Source: Legionella tucsonensis
GTDB lineage: Bacteria > Pseudomonadota > Gammaproteobacteria > Legionellales > Legionellaceae
Assembly: GCF_001468035.1 (NCBI RefSeq)
Contig: NZ_LNZA01000001.1
Span: 2,687,838 to 2,751,837 of the forward strand
Reading direction: 5' to 3'
Length of the DNA: 64,000 nucleotides
Below, piece after piece: positions 8,383 to 17,526 of the stretch. Under the pieces are notes generated by a model, which saw only the letters and a list, made by a program, of their open reading frames with translations, did no database searches and had not been told where the DNA came from. Made by a program: the position numbers and the translations under genes. The first letter of the stretch is position 1, and the number at the start of each line of letters is the position of its first letter.

Positions 8383-9309
8383 TTATAATCTCTGTGCACC
8401 AAATGTTGCGAGCCAGACAAATGCATCCTCTAAAGTTGAATCAATTTCATTTCCATGAAAAAATTCATTATTAATATAAGGTTGTATCGCCTGAGATAAT
8501 TCTTCACGATTTTTGCCACTCACGTGCAAAGTATTATGAAATCGTAAAACTTGATCTACTCCCTCTGTTGCTTCTAATTGATGTGCCAACATTGCTAAAT
8601 TGACACCCTTTATGGCCCAAGTAGTCAAATTCACTGCTCTTAAAATTTCTTCAATAGTTCCTGACATCAGAGTATGTCCATAATACATGTATGCAATCTT
8701 GTCACACTTATCCACTTCATCCAAATTATGTGAACTCAATAAAATTGTAATCCCTTCTCTTGATAACTGGTGCATAAGCTCCCAAAATTCGCGTCTGGCT
8801 TTAGGATCAATATTCGCTGTAGGTTCATCCAATAATAACAACAAAGGATCGTGCAGCAAAGAAACTGCAAGGGAGAGACGTTGCTTCCATCCTCCAGATA
8901 ATGTACCTGCAATTTGTTGTTTATGTTTGTATAAATCAAATTTGTGTAAATATTTTTCAATCTGATTTTTTCTATCGATAACTCCATATATTTCTGCAAA
9001 AAAAAGCATATTTTCATAAACGGTAAGATCTTTATATAGGCCAAAATTTTGTGACATATAACCAACTAAGGTTTTAATCTGTCGTGATTCAGTTAAAATA
9101 TCAAAGCCAACACATTGACCGGTCCCTGAATCAGGAGTGATGAGGCCGCATAACATCCTTATTGAAGTAGTTTTTCCTGCTCCATTTGGACCAATAAAGC
9201 CAAATATATCACCATATTCCACCTTCAACTCAAGATCATTAACTGCATGATTTTTATTAAATTTTTTGGTAAGGTGTTTTACGTCAATGATATAATTATT
9301 TTTATCCAT
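8383..9309 (-). CDS. ABC transporter ATP-binding protein (YbhF-like, single domain)
   Basis: 308 residues with one nucleotide-binding domain. Walker A GPNGAGKTTS lies near residue 40, the Q-loop region at MSQNFGLYKDLT, the signature TLSGGWKQRLSLA near 140, Walker B LLLLLDEPTANIDP, and the switch histidine in LSSHNLDEVD. The last 85 residues form the accessory C-terminal region common in CcmA/DrrA-type exporters. E. coli YbhF carries two fused domains; here only one is present, so the complex must use a homodimer. It sits between the cyclic-nucleotide-domain gene (7 bases upstream) and permease copy 2 (no gap). Confidence 0.92.
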   Translation of the reverse strand: MDKNNYIIDVKHLTKKFNKNHAVNDLELKVEYGDIFGFIGPNGAGKTTSIRMLCGLITPDSGTGQCVGFDILTESRQIKTLVGYMSQNFGLYKDLTVYENMLFFAEIYGVIDRKNQIEKYLHKFDLYKHKQQIAGTLSGGWKQRLSLAVSLLHDPLLLLLDEPTANIDPKARREFWELMHQLSREGITILLSSHNLDEVDKCDKIAYMYYGHTLMSGTIEEILRAVNLTTWAIKGVNLAMLAHQLEATEGVDQVLRFHNTLHVSGKNREELSQAIQPYINNEFFHGNEIDSTLEDAFVWLATFGAQRL

Positions 9310-9316
9310 AAAAATC

Positions 9317-10156
9317 CTATAAAGATTTTAAAAAACGATCCCATTTGTTTTTTCGAAGTTTAGAAACCACTTTTTGAAATAGTGATGATGGTTCAAGAGA
9401 GAGCCACCTCTTAACAACATCCGCTTCCATAATTAACACCTCACTATCATATTTCGCATAAGCGCTTTCCTTTCTTTTCATGTTGGTTAAAAACTCACTG
9501 TCACCAAACATTTGATTTATTGCAACTACAGTAGAACAACTTTTTTTTAAATTTAAAAGAACGACTTGACCATTAAGAAGATAATAACAGGTATCCGCTA
9601 TATCTCCTTCTTTATACAAACATGTTCCTGCTGGAATCTTAATATTACGTGCTGTTTTTACCATAGTCTGTATTTTCTCATGCGAAAGATTTTGAAAGGT
9701 ATGATGAGAACGAATAAACTGGATCAAAAGGAACTCTTCACTCAATTTTTTTAAATGGGGATATCTTATTTGGGGTTGTTTTAAAAATTGCAGAAAATCA
9801 TAAAGACTTATTTTAAGTAAATGCATCTTAGTAAGCGCTTTTACTGAAGCAGCATGAAGACCTGTACTTGAGGCAAACCCCTCTGACGATAAACCAATGA
9901 TCTTTCCTTCCGTTAATTCAGCAATACGCATTTCCCTATGTTTTCCTAAAGTATGGACTGATCGGGTTACTTCCGCTATTCCAGAAATAATAAGGTAAAT
10001 ACAATCAATAGGATCTCCATCAACAACAATGGGTCCTGCTTCTATAAACTCCGGTTTCGAGTACTCTAGCAACTGATGAGCACTCTGATAATCGAGCAGG
10101 CAAAAGAGAGGATGATGTAAAATAAGGTTTTCATAGTTTTCTGAATTCTTCTTCAT
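9317..10156 (-). CDS. protein with two cyclic-nucleotide-binding-type (Crp-like) domains
   Basis: About 279 residues, no DNA-binding tail and no membrane segment. Two beta-roll domains are visible: one at about 15-130 (FIEAGPIVVDGDPIDCIYLIISGIAE) and one at about 150-270 (KIPAGTCLYKEGDIADTCYYLLNGQVV, MFGDSEFLTN). The conserved phosphate-cassette arginine is not seen: HAASVKA in the first and KESAYAK in the second stand where R-(S/T)-A is expected, so cAMP binding is doubtful. I chose ATG at 10156 over an in-frame GTG at 10168 because AAAGGTG sits 8 bases before it. It lies inside the ABC cassette and probably senses a signal for, or regulates, the exporter. Confidence 0.8.
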   Translation of the reverse strand: MKKNSENYENLILHHPLFCLLDYQSAHQLLEYSKPEFIEAGPIVVDGDPIDCIYLIISGIAEVTRSVHTLGKHREMRIAELTEGKIIGLSSEGFASSTGLHAASVKALTKMHLLKISLYDFLQFLKQPQIRYPHLKKLSEEFLLIQFIRSHHTFQNLSHEKIQTMVKTARNIKIPAGTCLYKEGDIADTCYYLLNGQVVLLNLKKSCSTVVAINQMFGDSEFLTNMKRKESAYAKYDSEVLIMEADVVKRWLSLEPSSLFQKVVSKLRKNKWDRFLKSL

Positions 10157-10202
10157 AGATACCCGCACCTTTAAAATTCGGTTGTATTAGCATCGTTTTT
10201 CA

Positions 10203-11336
10203 TTAGTCTAATGTTCTTCTAAATAGCAGGATTGCTAAAAAAATAATGAATACGGTGAAAAGAATTATTGGCCAAGTATCTGGCCATAGAATGTCTAAAT
10301 CAGCGCCTTTTAACATACTGTTTCGCGTTATTCTTAAAAAATGAGTCAGCGGCATAACTTGGCTAAAATATTGTGCCCAATGAGGTATTCCATTAAATGG
10401 GAATAAAAATCCAGAAATTAAAGTCGCAATAAGGATATAAGCATTTGATAAACTTACTGCAGTAAATTGTGATTTAGTGAGCGCAGAAATAGCAAGCCCA
10501 GTCCCTATATTGGATATTGAATAAGGTGCTAATAACAACAAATAGAGAGGAAAACTACCATAAAAAGGAATTGAAAAAATAAAATAGGCAATCGCCAAGA
10601 GCACGAAAAAAAGCAAATAGGCCAAAATAAAATGAGGTATCACTTTTCCAAAGATAATATTCCCAGGGGTTAAAGGGGTAATTAATAACGCTTCAAAAGT
10701 ACCTCGTTCAAATTCGGAGTTAATGGATACCGCCGTTAGAACAGTAAATGTTGCAAAAATTAAATAGGCGATTAATCCCGGAATCGTATTATACTGAGGA
10801 ATATTTTCAGGATTGAATTTAGCATGAACTTCAAAGTCAAAAGGTAAATCCTTAGGAGCAAGGTATTCAAGTGAACCATGCAAATCATGTTCAAATACTC
10901 TTGCAGGAAGTTCGGATGCGGCGCGAAAGGCATTTGCCACAGTGAGTGGATCTGAGGCATCTGCTTCAATTAATACATGTGGATATTGTTCTCGAATGAG
11001 ATTTCGAGAAAAATTAGGCGGGATATTAATAATAAATAATGACTTGCCACTAAGTAATAGTCGCTCTGCTGTTTTTTCATCTTTGGCTGCTGTATTAATT
11101 GAAAAATAATGAGTATTTTTCAATCCCTCCAATAAACTTCGCGTAAAAGGAGTATCTTCTGAAGAAATAATTGTTGTTGGTAAATTTTTCGGATCCGTAT
11201 TAATGATAAAGCCAAACAAAAGAATTTGGATCGCGGGAGCAAACAAGAGCCATAAAAAAACCACTCTATCCCTGCGAATTTGGATAAACTCCTTTTTTGC
11301 AATAGACCAAACTCGAAGAAACTTATTCTCTATCAT
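10203..11336 (-). CDS. ABC-2 type export permease (YbhS/YbhR-like), copy 1
   Basis: 377 residues, first gene of the leftward cassette. Same plan as copy 2: one segment near residues 25-45 (APAIQILLFGFII), a periplasmic domain, then about five segments and the ending RRTLD. Shared blocks with copy 2 include VWSIAKKEFIQIRRD-like N-terminus, SLLEGLKNTHYFS, LIEADASDP, FRAASELP and KFNPE, at the same offsets. The pair most likely forms the membrane heterodimer, driven by the ATPase at 8383, with the lipoprotein adaptor at 11654 and the outer-membrane channel at 12590 completing a trans-envelope route. Confidence 0.88.
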   Translation of the reverse strand: MIENKFLRVWSIAKKEFIQIRRDRVVFLWLLFAPAIQILLFGFIINTDPKNLPTTIISSEDTPFTRSLLEGLKNTHYFSINTAAKDEKTAERLLLSGKSLFIINIPPNFSRNLIREQYPHVLIEADASDPLTVANAFRAASELPARVFEHDLHGSLEYLAPKDLPFDFEVHAKFNPENIPQYNTIPGLIAYLIFATFTVLTAVSINSEFERGTFEALLITPLTPGNIIFGKVIPHFILAYLLFFVLLAIAYFIFSIPFYGSFPLYLLLLAPYSISNIGTGLAISALTKSQFTAVSLSNAYILIATLISGFLFPFNGIPHWAQYFSQVMPLTHFLRITRNSMLKGADLDILWPDTWPIILFTVFIIFLAILLFRRTLD

Positions 11337-11653
11337 TCATTTTCCCTAATCTCAAACATAAAAACTTCCAAAAATTTAACTTAACATGAAAAATTATTTT
11401 GCTGGATATCAATTCATTTTTTCATTTAACTTCAAGCAAGAAAATTTGAGTTTGCCGCGCAAGAGCAAGAAGAGTTCACTATGAATATCCTATCTTAATA
11501 ATAACTGTACTGACAATTATTGATTTTGAAGAAAACTATATATTTACCTTTGAGTTCAGATACTTTATCGTTTTGATTATTGTCAATTGTTGTCAATTGA
11601 TGATAATTTTCTAATCTTACCAATTGGAATTCTTAAATTAACAATGAGATAAT
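11337..11653. promoter_or_regulatory. divergent control region of the ABC export cassette
   Basis: 317 bases between the leftward ABC genes and the rightward adaptor gene. It is very AT-rich. A tandem direct repeat TTGTCAATTG occupies 11580-11589 and 11590-11599; each unit contains the palindrome CAATTG, and the inverted word TGACAAT occurs at about 11511. This looks like an operator for both transcription units. No regulator gene is adjacent. No small gene seen. Confidence 0.4.
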
Positions 11654-12526
11654 ATGCAAAAGACCTTCCCATTCCCAAGGTGGTTGATTATTTTAATCTT
11701 ATGCATACCGCTTATTGCTTGTAACGAGGAAAAAAACTCACTGCAAGGATACGTTGATGCGGATTACACCTACATCTCAAGCAATTTTTCAGGAAATCTC
11801 ATTAGCTTAGATATCACAAAAGGAACCTTGGTTCACAAGGGGGAGCTTTTATTTACGCTGGATGTACAACCACAAGAATCCCAGTTTAAAAAAGCCAAAG
11901 CAAATCTTACTCAAGCGATAGTTCTAACTGAATTAAAACAATTTACTCTTGACTATCAAAATAATCTATTAAAAAGGTATCAAAAATTAATGGCTTCAGG
12001 GGGAGTAAGTCGAGAGCAACTTGAAGAAGTCAAGAACAATTATCGGCATGCCAAAACATCGTTAATAGCTCAAGAAGCGGCTGTTGAGTCTTCTATGGCG
12101 GAACTTACACAAGCTCAATGGAGTAAGTCAAATAAAAAGATATACTCTCCAATTTCAGGATATATATACGACACCTATTTTACAGTTGGAGAATTGGTTG
12201 GTAAGGAACGTCCTGTTTTATCGGTCCTTGCTCCTGAAAATCTCAAAGTTATTTTTTATGTGCCCGAGCCTTTATTAGCAAAACTACAATTAAAAAATCA
12301 GGTCATGATCAGTTGTGATGGATGTAAAGAGACTTATCGAGCAGCTGTAAGTTATATTTCCTCTAAAACAGAATATACGCCTCCTTATATATTTAGCGAA
12401 ACATCCAGAACAAAATTTGTTTATCGCATCGAAGCAAAACCAGCCATTACAGCAATTAAATATTTACATCCTGGCCAACCTGTAAGTATTCATTTGGATC
12501 ATGATTCGAACACATATTTGAACTGA
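11654..12526 (+). CDS. HlyD-family periplasmic adaptor lipoprotein (YbhG-like)
   Basis: 290 residues. A lipoprotein signal ends at LIAC (Cys23), which would anchor it in a membrane facing the periplasm. Biotinyl-lipoyl-like halves flank a long hairpin: GYVDADYTYISSNFSGNL with ISLDITKGTLVHKGELLFTLD before it, a Glu/Lys/Ala-rich coiled hairpin at about 75-150, and IYSPISGYIYDTYFTVGELV after it. Membrane-fusion proteins of this kind bridge inner-membrane ABC exporters to TolC-type channels. It is divergent from the ABC genes and precedes a TolC-like gene by 63 bases, so it is the natural partner of both. Confidence 0.88.
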   Translation: MQKTFPFPRWLIILILCIPLIACNEEKNSLQGYVDADYTYISSNFSGNLISLDITKGTLVHKGELLFTLDVQPQESQFKKAKANLTQAIVLTELKQFTLDYQNNLLKRYQKLMASGGVSREQLEEVKNNYRHAKTSLIAQEAAVESSMAELTQAQWSKSNKKIYSPISGYIYDTYFTVGELVGKERPVLSVLAPENLKVIFYVPEPLLAKLQLKNQVMISCDGCKETYRAAVSYISSKTEYTPPYIFSETSRTKFVYRIEAKPAITAIKYLHPGQPVSIHLDHDSNTYLN

Positions 12527-12589
12527 ATCAGATCTACTGCTTCCCTGGCACGGTGTATGAGTGAAATTTATTTTATATAAGAAGACCAA

Positions 12590-14080
12590 ATGCAAAAAAT
12601 TTCTTTATTTTTATGCACAATACTACTACTCACAGGCTGTAAGGTTGGGCCTAATTTCCATTCTCCTGAAGCGCCCAAGACTAATCGTTATAATAAGGCG
12701 CCGCTCATCACAAAAACAGCAAGCGCCTCCAATCCTGCAGGAAAATCGCAGCATTTTAATTACAATCAAGATATCTCCAATTCCTGGTGGACTCTTTTTC
12801 ATTCTCAAGAATTAAATGCTCTTATCGAGAGAGGATTAAAAAACAATCCTACAGTAGAGATGAGTAAAGCAAATATACGTAAAGCCCAAGCCAATTTACA
12901 TATTGTTGCTGGTCCCAAATTGTTCCCTACCGCCGATACTCGATTTTTTGGAAGTCGCGAGAGGAATACTTTGCTTGCTACAGGAATCAATATTACTCCT
13001 CTTCCTGGGCAAAAACTCCCTTTTTCTATTAAGAATCAATTTGATCTTTATAACGCGTCAGTTAATGTATCTTATAATTTAGACTTATTTGGCGGCAATA
13101 AGCGGCAAGTGGAAGCTTTGCGTGCTGCGATTGATTACGAACGTTTTGAATTAGAAGCGGCTTATTTAACTTTAACAGCAAACATAGTAACCACGAGTAT
13201 CTCTATAGCATCCCTACGCGATCAGTTAAAAACGACACAAGCCCTCATCAATTGTCAAAAAAAATTATTAAATATGACACTAAATAATTATAATTTAGGA
13301 CATATTTCTCGCCTTGATGTGCTGAGCCACGAAAATCGGCTTAAAAAAACTTTAGCAACATTACCGCCTATTAAAAGAAATTTAGCCCAAAAATACAATG
13401 CTCTTGCTGTACTTGTTGGATCATTACCTAGCGAGAATTATCTGGCTCATTTTAATCTGAGAAGTTTTCACTTACCTACAGAATTGCCAGTAAGTCTTCC
13501 TTCTAAACTTGTAAAACAACGACCTGATATACGCAGTGCCGAATCGATATTGCATAAAGCCAGCGCAGAGATCGGTGTTGCAACAGCAGACCTATTTCCT
13601 AAAATTAATCTATTAGGTAATTATGGATGGTTCTCAACAACATTAAGTACCTTATTTAATCCTATGAATAATGTATGGAATTATGGGGGACAAATCGCAC
13701 AAACCTTACTTAAAGGAGGGGCTTTACGTGCAAAAAGAAAAATGGCAATTGCTGAATACGAATATGCATTAGCCAGATACAAAAAAATTATGCTTGCAGC
13801 ATTTCTTGACGTAACGGATGTATTGCATGCGCTTGAATTTGATGCTGAACTTCTTCAAGCGCAAGTAGGCACAGAGCAAAATACACAAGCTCGATTAAAT
13901 CTCATTACCAATCAATATCAACTTGGTAAAACAAATTATATATCCGTCTTAAGTGCGAAGGAGGCTTATCTGCATGCACATTTAAGTGTAATTCAAGCAG
14001 AAACAGCACGTTATAATGATACTGCAGCACTTTTCCAGTCCTTGGGAGGAGGATGGTGGAATAACCCCAAAACAGGTTAA
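12590..14080 (+). CDS. outer-membrane efflux lipoprotein (NodT/OprM family)
   Basis: 496 residues. The lipoprotein signal ends at LLTGC (Cys17), followed by the family's VGPNF. Two OEP repeats of the TolC fold follow; the second carries LPVSLPSKLVKQRPDIRSAE, the classic OprM/NodT motif, and IGVATADLFPKI. It should form a trimeric outer-membrane duct for the adaptor and ABC exporter encoded next to it. A paralogue with the same motifs closes the RND operon at 42986. Start at the ATG following AAGAAGACCAA; the ribosome site is weak. Confidence 0.92.
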   Translation: MQKISLFLCTILLLTGCKVGPNFHSPEAPKTNRYNKAPLITKTASASNPAGKSQHFNYNQDISNSWWTLFHSQELNALIERGLKNNPTVEMSKANIRKAQANLHIVAGPKLFPTADTRFFGSRERNTLLATGINITPLPGQKLPFSIKNQFDLYNASVNVSYNLDLFGGNKRQVEALRAAIDYERFELEAAYLTLTANIVTTSISIASLRDQLKTTQALINCQKKLLNMTLNNYNLGHISRLDVLSHENRLKKTLATLPPIKRNLAQKYNALAVLVGSLPSENYLAHFNLRSFHLPTELPVSLPSKLVKQRPDIRSAESILHKASAEIGVATADLFPKINLLGNYGWFSTTLSTLFNPMNNVWNYGGQIAQTLLKGGALRAKRKMAIAEYEYALARYKKIMLAAFLDVTDVLHALEFDAELLQAQVGTEQNTQARLNLITNQYQLGKTNYISVLSAKEAYLHAHLSVIQAETARYNDTAALFQSLGGGWWNNPKTG

Positions 14081-14234
14081 TTTGTAATTTGTTTTCTCTC
14101 TCACCACTTGCTTGCCTATAAAAAAAACTTACCTAAAAGGAGTGTCCCAAAAACAATTTCTTATTATTAATCTATAATTATTATAGCTTTTCCTTTTTCT
14201 TTTAATCGACAGTATCACTCATAAAGGTCTGTAA

Positions 14235-14936
14235 ATGAAACCTATTGCTTGGATTACTGGTGCTGCTTCTGGCATAGGCGAAGCAGTAGCCAAAGAAATG
14301 TTTGCTCGCGGTTATCAACTTATTCTGTCTGACTGTAGTCAAACAGCCTTGAAACAGGTAGCTTCTAGTACTCAAGCTGATATTTTTGTGTTTGACGTAA
14401 GAAAAAGAAATCAAAATTTAAAGGCAGGAACGAAAATAAAAGAAAAATACGGTTATGTTGATGTCGTTTTTATTAATGCAGATAAGTGTGGAGTGGTTGA
14501 TGTAAAAAATTTCGATAGCATAATTGTTGAAGAAATTATACAAACCAATCTCTTAAGTATGATTTATGGTGTTGAAGCCGCCCTTCCTCTTTTACGAGCA
14601 AGTAAACGTCCACATCTTGTAGGTATGAGCAGCGCCATGTCCAATATCTGCATGCCAAGAGCAGAAGCATATGGAGCAAGTAAAGCTGCGATTCGAAGTT
14701 TTTTTCAAGGATTAAGAATTGAATTGGCAAAGGAAAAAATTATTGTCTCAACAATCCTGCCTACCTTTATAAAATCCCCATTAACAGAAGAAATTAAAAT
14801 TCCCCAATTCTTACTTTACAATACAACTAAAGCTGCAAAAAAAATCCTAAATGGAATTGAACGAAAAAAAGCAGAAATCAAAATCCCCCCCACTACTGGT
14901 CAATGTCACCAATTTATTGAAATACCTCACAGATAA
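14235..14936 (+). CDS. short-chain dehydrogenase/reductase (SDR)
   Basis: 233 residues, classical SDR size. The Rossmann motif TGAASGIG is at 9-16, the usual NAG site reads NAD (FINADKCG), the catalytic serine lies in SSAMS, and the Tyr-x3-Lys pair is in YGASK near 146-150. It should be a cytoplasmic NAD(P)-dependent oxidoreductase; the substrate is not predictable. The C-terminus is shorter than in most SDRs. It has its own transcription unit between the export cassette and the desaturases. Confidence 0.85.
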   Translation: MKPIAWITGAASGIGEAVAKEMFARGYQLILSDCSQTALKQVASSTQADIFVFDVRKRNQNLKAGTKIKEKYGYVDVVFINADKCGVVDVKNFDSIIVEEIIQTNLLSMIYGVEAALPLLRASKRPHLVGMSSAMSNICMPRAEAYGASKAAIRSFFQGLRIELAKEKIIVSTILPTFIKSPLTEEIKIPQFLLYNTTKAAKKILNGIERKKAEIKIPPTTGQCHQFIEIPHR

Positions 14937-15261
14937 GTTCATTTTGTTCTTAATTAATCAGCTTAGTTGACGTGAGCTATTTAGAAAAGACACAGCGTGT
15001 TTCTTAGATAAAATCTTTTTTTTTCTTTTACCCCCTCTTTACAAAGATAAATTACGCACTCCCCTTTGATTGTTCAAAAAATAAACTATACTATAAAAAT
15101 TATGATCCTTTTGCCCATTTTAAAAAAGGATAAATGTGGAAAAACATAGGTAGTAACTGCTGGAATATGCAATTTCTAAAGTTTAGCTCAAGAGTACCTG
15201 GGAGAAGGGAGTTTCCTGAAATTTTTTTAGGTACTGTCAAAAGTTGTATAAGGTGTTTGCC
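14937..15261. promoter_or_regulatory. intergenic region ahead of the desaturase gene
   Basis: 325 bases without a convincing gene. A plausible promoter is TTGTTC at 15070-15075 with TATAAA at 15092-15097 (16-base spacer), which would leave an untranslated leader of about 155 bases before the desaturase ATG. The leader contains no obvious strong hairpin. Nothing else recognised. Confidence 0.3.
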
Positions 15262-16098
15262 ATGAAAAAATCTAATTCAGCTCTAATTGAATCGATTATT
15301 CTCTCAGCTATTGTATTAGGGTGTACATGGATATTGGCCATATCATATCCCTCATTGAGAAACGGACTTTTAGGAGTAAATTGGTTATACATTTCAATCT
15401 TCTTTTTGTTTTCCTTGCATTTAACTGAAATTATCATGACAATTTACTTGCATCGAGGAGAGTCCCATAGGGCAGTAAAATTCCACCCTTTTTTAACCCA
15501 TTTTTTCAGATTTTGGATGTGGTTAACAACTGGCATCTCAAGAAGGAGATGGGTGGCAATTCATCATCTTCATCATAAATACACTGACACCCCAAAAGAT
15601 CCACATTCACCGGTTATTTTTGGACTTCGCAATATGTTTTTTTATGGCATAGAAATTACCCATTTATCACAAGATAATGAAATGGTACGAAATTTCAAAG
15701 ACATTCGTGATAATGATTTTTTAGAGAAACACTTGTACGAAAAACACTCAAATAAAGGACCGTTTGTTTATTTTCTCTTAGAGTTTCTAGCCATAGGAAT
15801 TTGGGCTGTACCCGTATGGAGTATCCAAATGATCATGGAGACATTTATTGCAACATTTTATGTTAATGGTATTGCACATACTAAAGGTTATACGAATTTT
15901 ACAATTGATAACACATCCAAAAATGTTACCCGATGGGGTATCTTTGCCTGCGGTGAAGAATTACACAATAATCACCACGCCAATCCTGCAAGTGCTCAAT
16001 TTTCTTATAGAAATGATGAGTTTGATCTTGGCTGGTTTTATATCAGGAAACTCGAACTCCTTAATCTTGCAACAGTACGGACAGTACAAAAAGAATAG
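15262..16098 (+). CDS. membrane fatty acid desaturase
   Basis: 278 residues. The three histidine boxes of membrane di-iron desaturases are present: HRGESH (HX4H), HHLHH and HNNHH. Two pairs of hydrophobic segments frame them (VLGCTWILAISYP, LYISIFFLFSLHL, and two around residues 180-205). It should introduce a double bond into acyl-CoA or membrane-lipid acyl chains. A longer frame begins at a TTG at 15244, but the ATG at 15262 has AAGGTG six bases ahead and is preferred. A second desaturase is encoded convergently at 16285. Confidence 0.88.
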   Translation: MKKSNSALIESIILSAIVLGCTWILAISYPSLRNGLLGVNWLYISIFFLFSLHLTEIIMTIYLHRGESHRAVKFHPFLTHFFRFWMWLTTGISRRRWVAIHHLHHKYTDTPKDPHSPVIFGLRNMFFYGIEITHLSQDNEMVRNFKDIRDNDFLEKHLYEKHSNKGPFVYFLLEFLAIGIWAVPVWSIQMIMETFIATFYVNGIAHTKGYTNFTIDNTSKNVTRWGIFACGEELHNNHHANPASAQFSYRNDEFDLGWFYIRKLELLNLATVRTVQKE

Positions 16099-16186
16099 GT
16101 ATGAACTCTCTCCTGAAACATTGTCTCGATGTGATGATTTTTAAATGCATGACATCGACGCATTGGAGAGAGCGTTCATATTATTA

Positions 16187-16206
16187 ATATGCTCGATTGA
16201 GCATAT
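16187..16206. terminator. hairpin between convergent desaturase genes (putative bidirectional terminator)
   Basis: ATATGCTC and GAGCATAT form a perfect 8-bp stem around GATT, midway between the convergent stops at 16098 and 16285. Flanks are AT-rich on both sides, though the T-runs are short. Confidence 0.5.
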
Positions 16207-16284
16207 AGAATTATTCTAGATTTTATAAGTTACGATACGAATTGATCTTTATGAATAAATTGTTTGAGCAGACTGGGCTATACT

Positions 16285-17247
16285 TTATTTAACCTTATCG
16301 GACGCTTTCATCAGTTTTTTATTGTGTCGCTTGCTCTTTTTTAATTCCAGTGGAACCTTGTTAATTTCATAAATAACTTTAATTTTTTCTAAGAAGCATA
16401 ATAAATAATAAGTGACGTCTATTTGCCACCAACGAAATCCTTGGCTGGTAGATCGCGGATAATAGTGATGGTTATTGTGCCATCCCTCACCCATAGTAAG
16501 TAAAGCAAGAAGAAAATTATTACGGCTTTTATCTTCCGTCTGAAATGTTTGCGTACCCCATAAGTGCGAAATGGAATTAATAGAAAAGGTGGCATGAAAT
16601 AGAACAACAGTTGAAATAAAAAAGCCCCAAACCACCAACTGCATTCCACTGGTATGCAAGTCTGGATAATAAGTTTCTAATAAAGTTCCTACGGCAAAAA
16701 GTATCAATATCAAACAAATAGGCACAATATTATCGTATCGATTCAACCACAACAATTCTGGATATTTCGCAAAATCCCGTATTGAGGCGTAATCAGTTTT
16801 AAAATTATCTGAATAAAAAATCCATCCGACATGACTCCATAATAAGCCGTGTTGGATTGGAGAATGCGGATCTCGTTGTTCCTCTGTATGGCGATGATGA
16901 AGACGATGATGCCCTGCCCACCAAAGTGGACCGCGTTGAGCTGCTGAATTACCTAAGACAGCGAAAATAAATTGCCAAAAGCGGTTCATTTTAAAAGTTT
17001 TATGTGAAAAATAACGATGATAAAAACCTGTAATAGCAAACATTCTGAGATAAAAAAGAAATATCGCTGTAAAAACCGCAGTAAAACTCCATCCAACCCA
17101 AAAAACTGCCAAACAACATACATGGATTAGTATAAAAATAAAAGCTCGAGCCCAATGTATTGTTCCTTGTTTTAAATCCCCTTCTTTTAAACTAGTATCA
17201 AACCATCCATGTATAGAGAACATTAACGATTTGAATTTCATTTTCAC
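16285..17247 (-). CDS. stearoyl-CoA-type fatty acid desaturase
   Basis: 320 residues, typical of bacterial acyl-CoA delta-9 desaturases. Histidine boxes HRYFSH, HRLHH (followed by RHTEEQRDPHSP) and HNNHH bind the di-iron centre. Four hydrophobic segments in two pairs, with a basic C-terminal tail (KKSKRHNKKLMK). It makes monounsaturated acyl chains with electrons from a separate reductase system. It differs clearly from the neighbour at 15262, so the two probably differ in substrate or position. Start supported by GAGGTGAAA before the ATG. Confidence 0.92.
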   Translation of the reverse strand: MKMKFKSLMFSIHGWFDTSLKEGDLKQGTIHWARAFIFILIHVCCLAVFWVGWSFTAVFTAIFLFYLRMFAITGFYHRYFSHKTFKMNRFWQFIFAVLGNSAAQRGPLWWAGHHRLHHRHTEEQRDPHSPIQHGLLWSHVGWIFYSDNFKTDYASIRDFAKYPELLWLNRYDNIVPICLILILFAVGTLLETYYPDLHTSGMQLVVWGFFISTVVLFHATFSINSISHLWGTQTFQTEDKSRNNFLLALLTMGEGWHNNHHYYPRSTSQGFRWWQIDVTYYLLCFLEKIKVIYEINKVPLELKKSKRHNKKLMKASDKVK

Positions 17248-17526
17248 CTCTTCGAATAAATACTCGTGACAATATAAGGTAGGTAAGAGTCTGTATATCT
17301 AATTAGAATGGGTGGATTCACATTACACTCCATTTAACATCTGGAAACGTGGTTTTTTATCCCAAATAACTCCCAGCACTACATAATAAACTTCGTCTCT
17401 TATCTTTTCAGATATAGCGATACGTGATTTTAAGTGTAGCAGAAACAAACAGTACGGCAGGAATATATTAACCGAAAAGTTCAAAAAATTACCAAATCTT
17501 AACTAAATTTCCATAAAAAATCTTGC

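Noticed and set aside
12561-12815. 84-codon frame overlapping the start of the outer-membrane channel gene
   Set aside because: It is out of frame with the clear lipoprotein gene at 12590 and very rich in Lys, Arg and Ser, as expected for a shadow.
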